NCBI GenBank assembly: GCA_016214035.1
Contig: JACRPF010000014.1
Location: 1-64,000, forward strand
Reading direction: 5' to 3'
Length of the DNA: 64,000 nucleotides
Origin: Spirochaetota bacterium
Lineage (GTDB): Bacteria > Spirochaetota > Brachyspiria > Brachyspirales > JACRPF01
Position 1 is the first letter of the stretch. Every line of letters starts with the position of its first letter. Below, piece after piece: positions 62,384 to 64,000 of the stretch. The position numbers were made by a program, and so were the translations under genes. Below the pieces are notes generated by a model that did not search any database, was not told where the DNA came from, and was given only the letters and a program-made list of their open reading frames with translations.

Positions 62384-63949
62384 TCAACGTGAAATATGCA
62401 CCCGCGTAAGCGAATACGGCGGCAGTACAAGTTCATCCGGACATAACGGCATACGGAGTTCCGTCATAATGAATCGATCACCGTACGCCTGTTCCAGAGG
62501 CACGTCACCGCGCGGTGAATATTGCAGAACGCTGCCGTTTCTGCAGATGCCATCCGCCGCATGGTCGGCAAACTCAGACGGCGCAAGACGGTATTCCCGT
62601 TCGAATTTGTTGACAATCACGAGCCAGCCGCTGCTGCCGTTCCAGAATATCGCAGTTTCAATCTCTGCATAATCACCGCGGTACTTGCCGGCCCCCGAAT
62701 AACGTTCAGCACCCGCAACGCGCGGGATACAGACACGTTCCGAGCCGCGCAGTGCTTCGCCCAACAGCAGGAAATGCCGCCAGTTATTGTTGCGCACGCG
62801 CGTTATCCCGTCTGCGGCAGTGGTTCCGCCCAGCATGGCGGTGAATGTATTGCGGTGCGCCATGGTTATTTCACTTCGCCGCGCGGCCTTGAGCAGCATT
62901 GCCGCCGAATGCAGCGATCCGAGATACGAATCGCTCAGAGGGTATTGCCGCAGTGCCGGTGTCCAGCCGCCAAGATGATATTCGGTAAGCCATATGTCTT
63001 TTCCGGGAAACAGCGCCGCCGCCGAATCGATACAGACATCGAAACGGCCGTCTTGATGCGCCATGGCATTCCGGTAGGTCTGCGCAAGCGGCGGGAAAAT
63101 TTCAATTTTAATATCCGGCGGCAAGCCGTAGGTCGAATACAAATGGAGAATGACAGCATCGAAAAAAACATCCTGCCGGAGCTGCCGCACCCAATCATCG
63201 TAGCGACGGTTGTTTTTCGCCGCAGGCCGGAGTTCGTCAAGAAATACCTCGTCGGTGTACGATACATTGGGGATGACGACGCCGACGCGCGCACCGGGAA
63301 ACAGTTCGCGAATGACGTCGGTCATGCGCCGCGCCGTTACAGCATACGCGGCGCCATCGGCAAAGAAGCCGGCGTATTCGTTATAATGCACCTCGTTGCC
63401 GAGCTCGAAAAAACGAGGCCGTGCTCCTGCATCGCGCACCGCGGCAAGCCATCGCCGGTTGCTTTCCACGCTCAACGTACACAGGTTGAGGGTTATGCTG
63501 TACGGGACATCGAGATCACGCACGAATTTAAAAAATTCACCGTAGGGTTCTCCGCTGCCCCCGGTTCGTTTACGTATCGCTTCGTTTGCTTCAACCGAAC
63601 GATGCTCGTGTCCGGGAATAACATCCATGAATCCCGTGAACGGGTTCCAGTAATTCGCCGTAGTACCGCCCGGATACCGGATGATCGGTTTTTCAGCAGC
63701 ACGGTATAGTTCCTGAAAACCGGAGTCAAGATAGCTCAAACGGCGCATCATCTCACAGTTGACGCCGTACAGTTCCTGATGCAGCGGCCGCATGTCGTTG
63801 AGCGGGATTGTAACGCGGAGCCGCCCGGGCTCCTGGCCGGCGATGGGCTCCATATATAAAAAACACAATATAAAAACTACGCAGGCGGTTATTTTTATGC
63901 GGCATACAGATAGTAACGGGTAGTACTTTGTTTGTGTGTCACATGTCAT
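62384..63949 (-). CDS. Secreted clan-A glycosidase (GH51/GH39-like)
   Basis: 521 residues from the ATG at 63949; a TTG at 63985 would add 12 residues, and neither has a ribosome site. A signal segment (ITACVVFILCFLYMEPIAGQ, about 17-38) is followed by a (beta/alpha)8 barrel. The barrel has IIRYPGGTTANYWNPF, acid/base E186 in FELGNEV, and nucleophile E323 in WLTEYHL, both at the ends of strands 4 and 7 as expected for clan GH-A. The C-terminus is a beta-sandwich (FWNGSSGWLVIVNKFEREYRL). The wording is closest to alpha-L-arabinofuranosidases (GH51), but GH39 or GH79 are possible. It converges with the GH36-type gene. Confidence 0.78.
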   Translation of the reverse strand: MTCDTQTKYYPLLSVCRIKITACVVFILCFLYMEPIAGQEPGRLRVTIPLNDMRPLHQELYGVNCEMMRRLSYLDSGFQELYRAAEKPIIRYPGGTTANYWNPFTGFMDVIPGHEHRSVEANEAIRKRTGGSGEPYGEFFKFVRDLDVPYSITLNLCTLSVESNRRWLAAVRDAGARPRFFELGNEVHYNEYAGFFADGAAYAVTARRMTDVIRELFPGARVGVVIPNVSYTDEVFLDELRPAAKNNRRYDDWVRQLRQDVFFDAVILHLYSTYGLPPDIKIEIFPPLAQTYRNAMAHQDGRFDVCIDSAAALFPGKDIWLTEYHLGGWTPALRQYPLSDSYLGSLHSAAMLLKAARRSEITMAHRNTFTAMLGGTTAADGITRVRNNNWRHFLLLGEALRGSERVCIPRVAGAERYSGAGKYRGDYAEIETAIFWNGSSGWLVIVNKFEREYRLAPSEFADHAADGICRNGSVLQYSPRGDVPLEQAYGDRFIMTELRMPLCPDELVLPPYSLTRVHISR

Positions 63950-64000
63950 TACAGATAGCTTAATGCAACATCTCCACCGCGTCAAGCCGCATATGCGGCA

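Noticed and set aside
62522-63709. 395-codon open frame opposite the GH51/GH39-like gene
   Set aside because: The other strand has clear catalytic motifs and a signal peptide; this frame has no ribosome site or recognisable domain.

Overview
The window reads as chromosomal DNA of a free-living, polysaccharide-degrading diderm bacterium with medium GC content. Several features suggest a Spirochaetota-like lineage: PorV/UPF0164-type outer-membrane barrels, proteins made of FlgD-type Ig repeats (FSPNGDG motifs), PEGA and OmpA envelope proteins, relaxed lipoprotein signals and TPR lipoproteins. The glycoside hydrolases, ThuA/MocA pair and XylR-like AraC regulators are also common in Lentisphaerae and Planctomycetes relatives, so the phylum is an inference. 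I see no transposase, phage gene or CRISPR array.

Layout. 1-4.9 kb: envelope operon (barrel protein plus TPR lipoprotein), reading left. 4.9-8.4 kb: glnS, hpt, an NrpR-like regulator and tRNA-Ala(CGC) with a strong terminator. 8.5-17.2 kb: a carbohydrate locus with a GH28-like beta-helix enzyme, its probable LacI-sensor/AraC regulator, a GH110-like beta-helix protein and a modular GH26 mannanase. The last two genes share a 64-bp upstream element at the same distance from their start codons. 17.2-21.2 kb, reading left: PilZ protein, a small protein, REC-GGDEF-REC, ridA, nadB. 21.3-31.3 kb, reading left: GH36, a HemC homologue lacking its key residues, PBP1A, heparinase II/III-like lyase, and the MocA plus ThuA pair. 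31.7-34.3 kb: citrate synthase, HAD hydrolase, nitroreductase. 34.3-34.8 kb: a gene-free interval holding a 169-bp multi-hairpin element closed by a perfect 18-bp inverted repeat. 34.8-46 kb, mostly reading left: asd, tpiA, a GHL6/GH42-like protein, GH29 fucosidase, DUF4412 protein, a GT-C membrane glycosyltransferase (reading right), a GH63-like glucosidase and an OmpA protein. 46.1-55 kb, reading right: HEAT protein, AraC regulator, a giant barrel/FlgD-Ig/OmpA fusion, two small envelope proteins and an SGNH esterase. 55.1-59 kb: XRE regulator, polyprenyl synthase, bifunctional NAD(P)HX repair enzyme, UlaG-like hydrolase. 59-64 kb: a lemA gene broken by an amber codon, a nitroreductase, a second GH36-type enzyme and a GH51/GH39-like enzyme.

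The carbohydrate genes (GH28, GH110-like, GH26, two GH36, PL, GH29, GH42-like, GH63-like, GH51-like, SGNH esterase, MocA, ThuA) would together attack pectin, mannan, galactoside, fucoside, uronate and arabinoside linkages. No transporters are present here.

Many sigma70-type promoters are readable, most with 16-17 bp spacers, and several lie so close to their start codon that the mRNA would be leaderless or nearly so. The least expected items are the multi-hairpin element at 34.6-34.8 kb, the paired 64-bp elements, the ATAGTAC motifs flanking the XRE gene, the degenerate HemC homologue and the amber-interrupted lemA. All calls come from reading the sequence; no database search was run.
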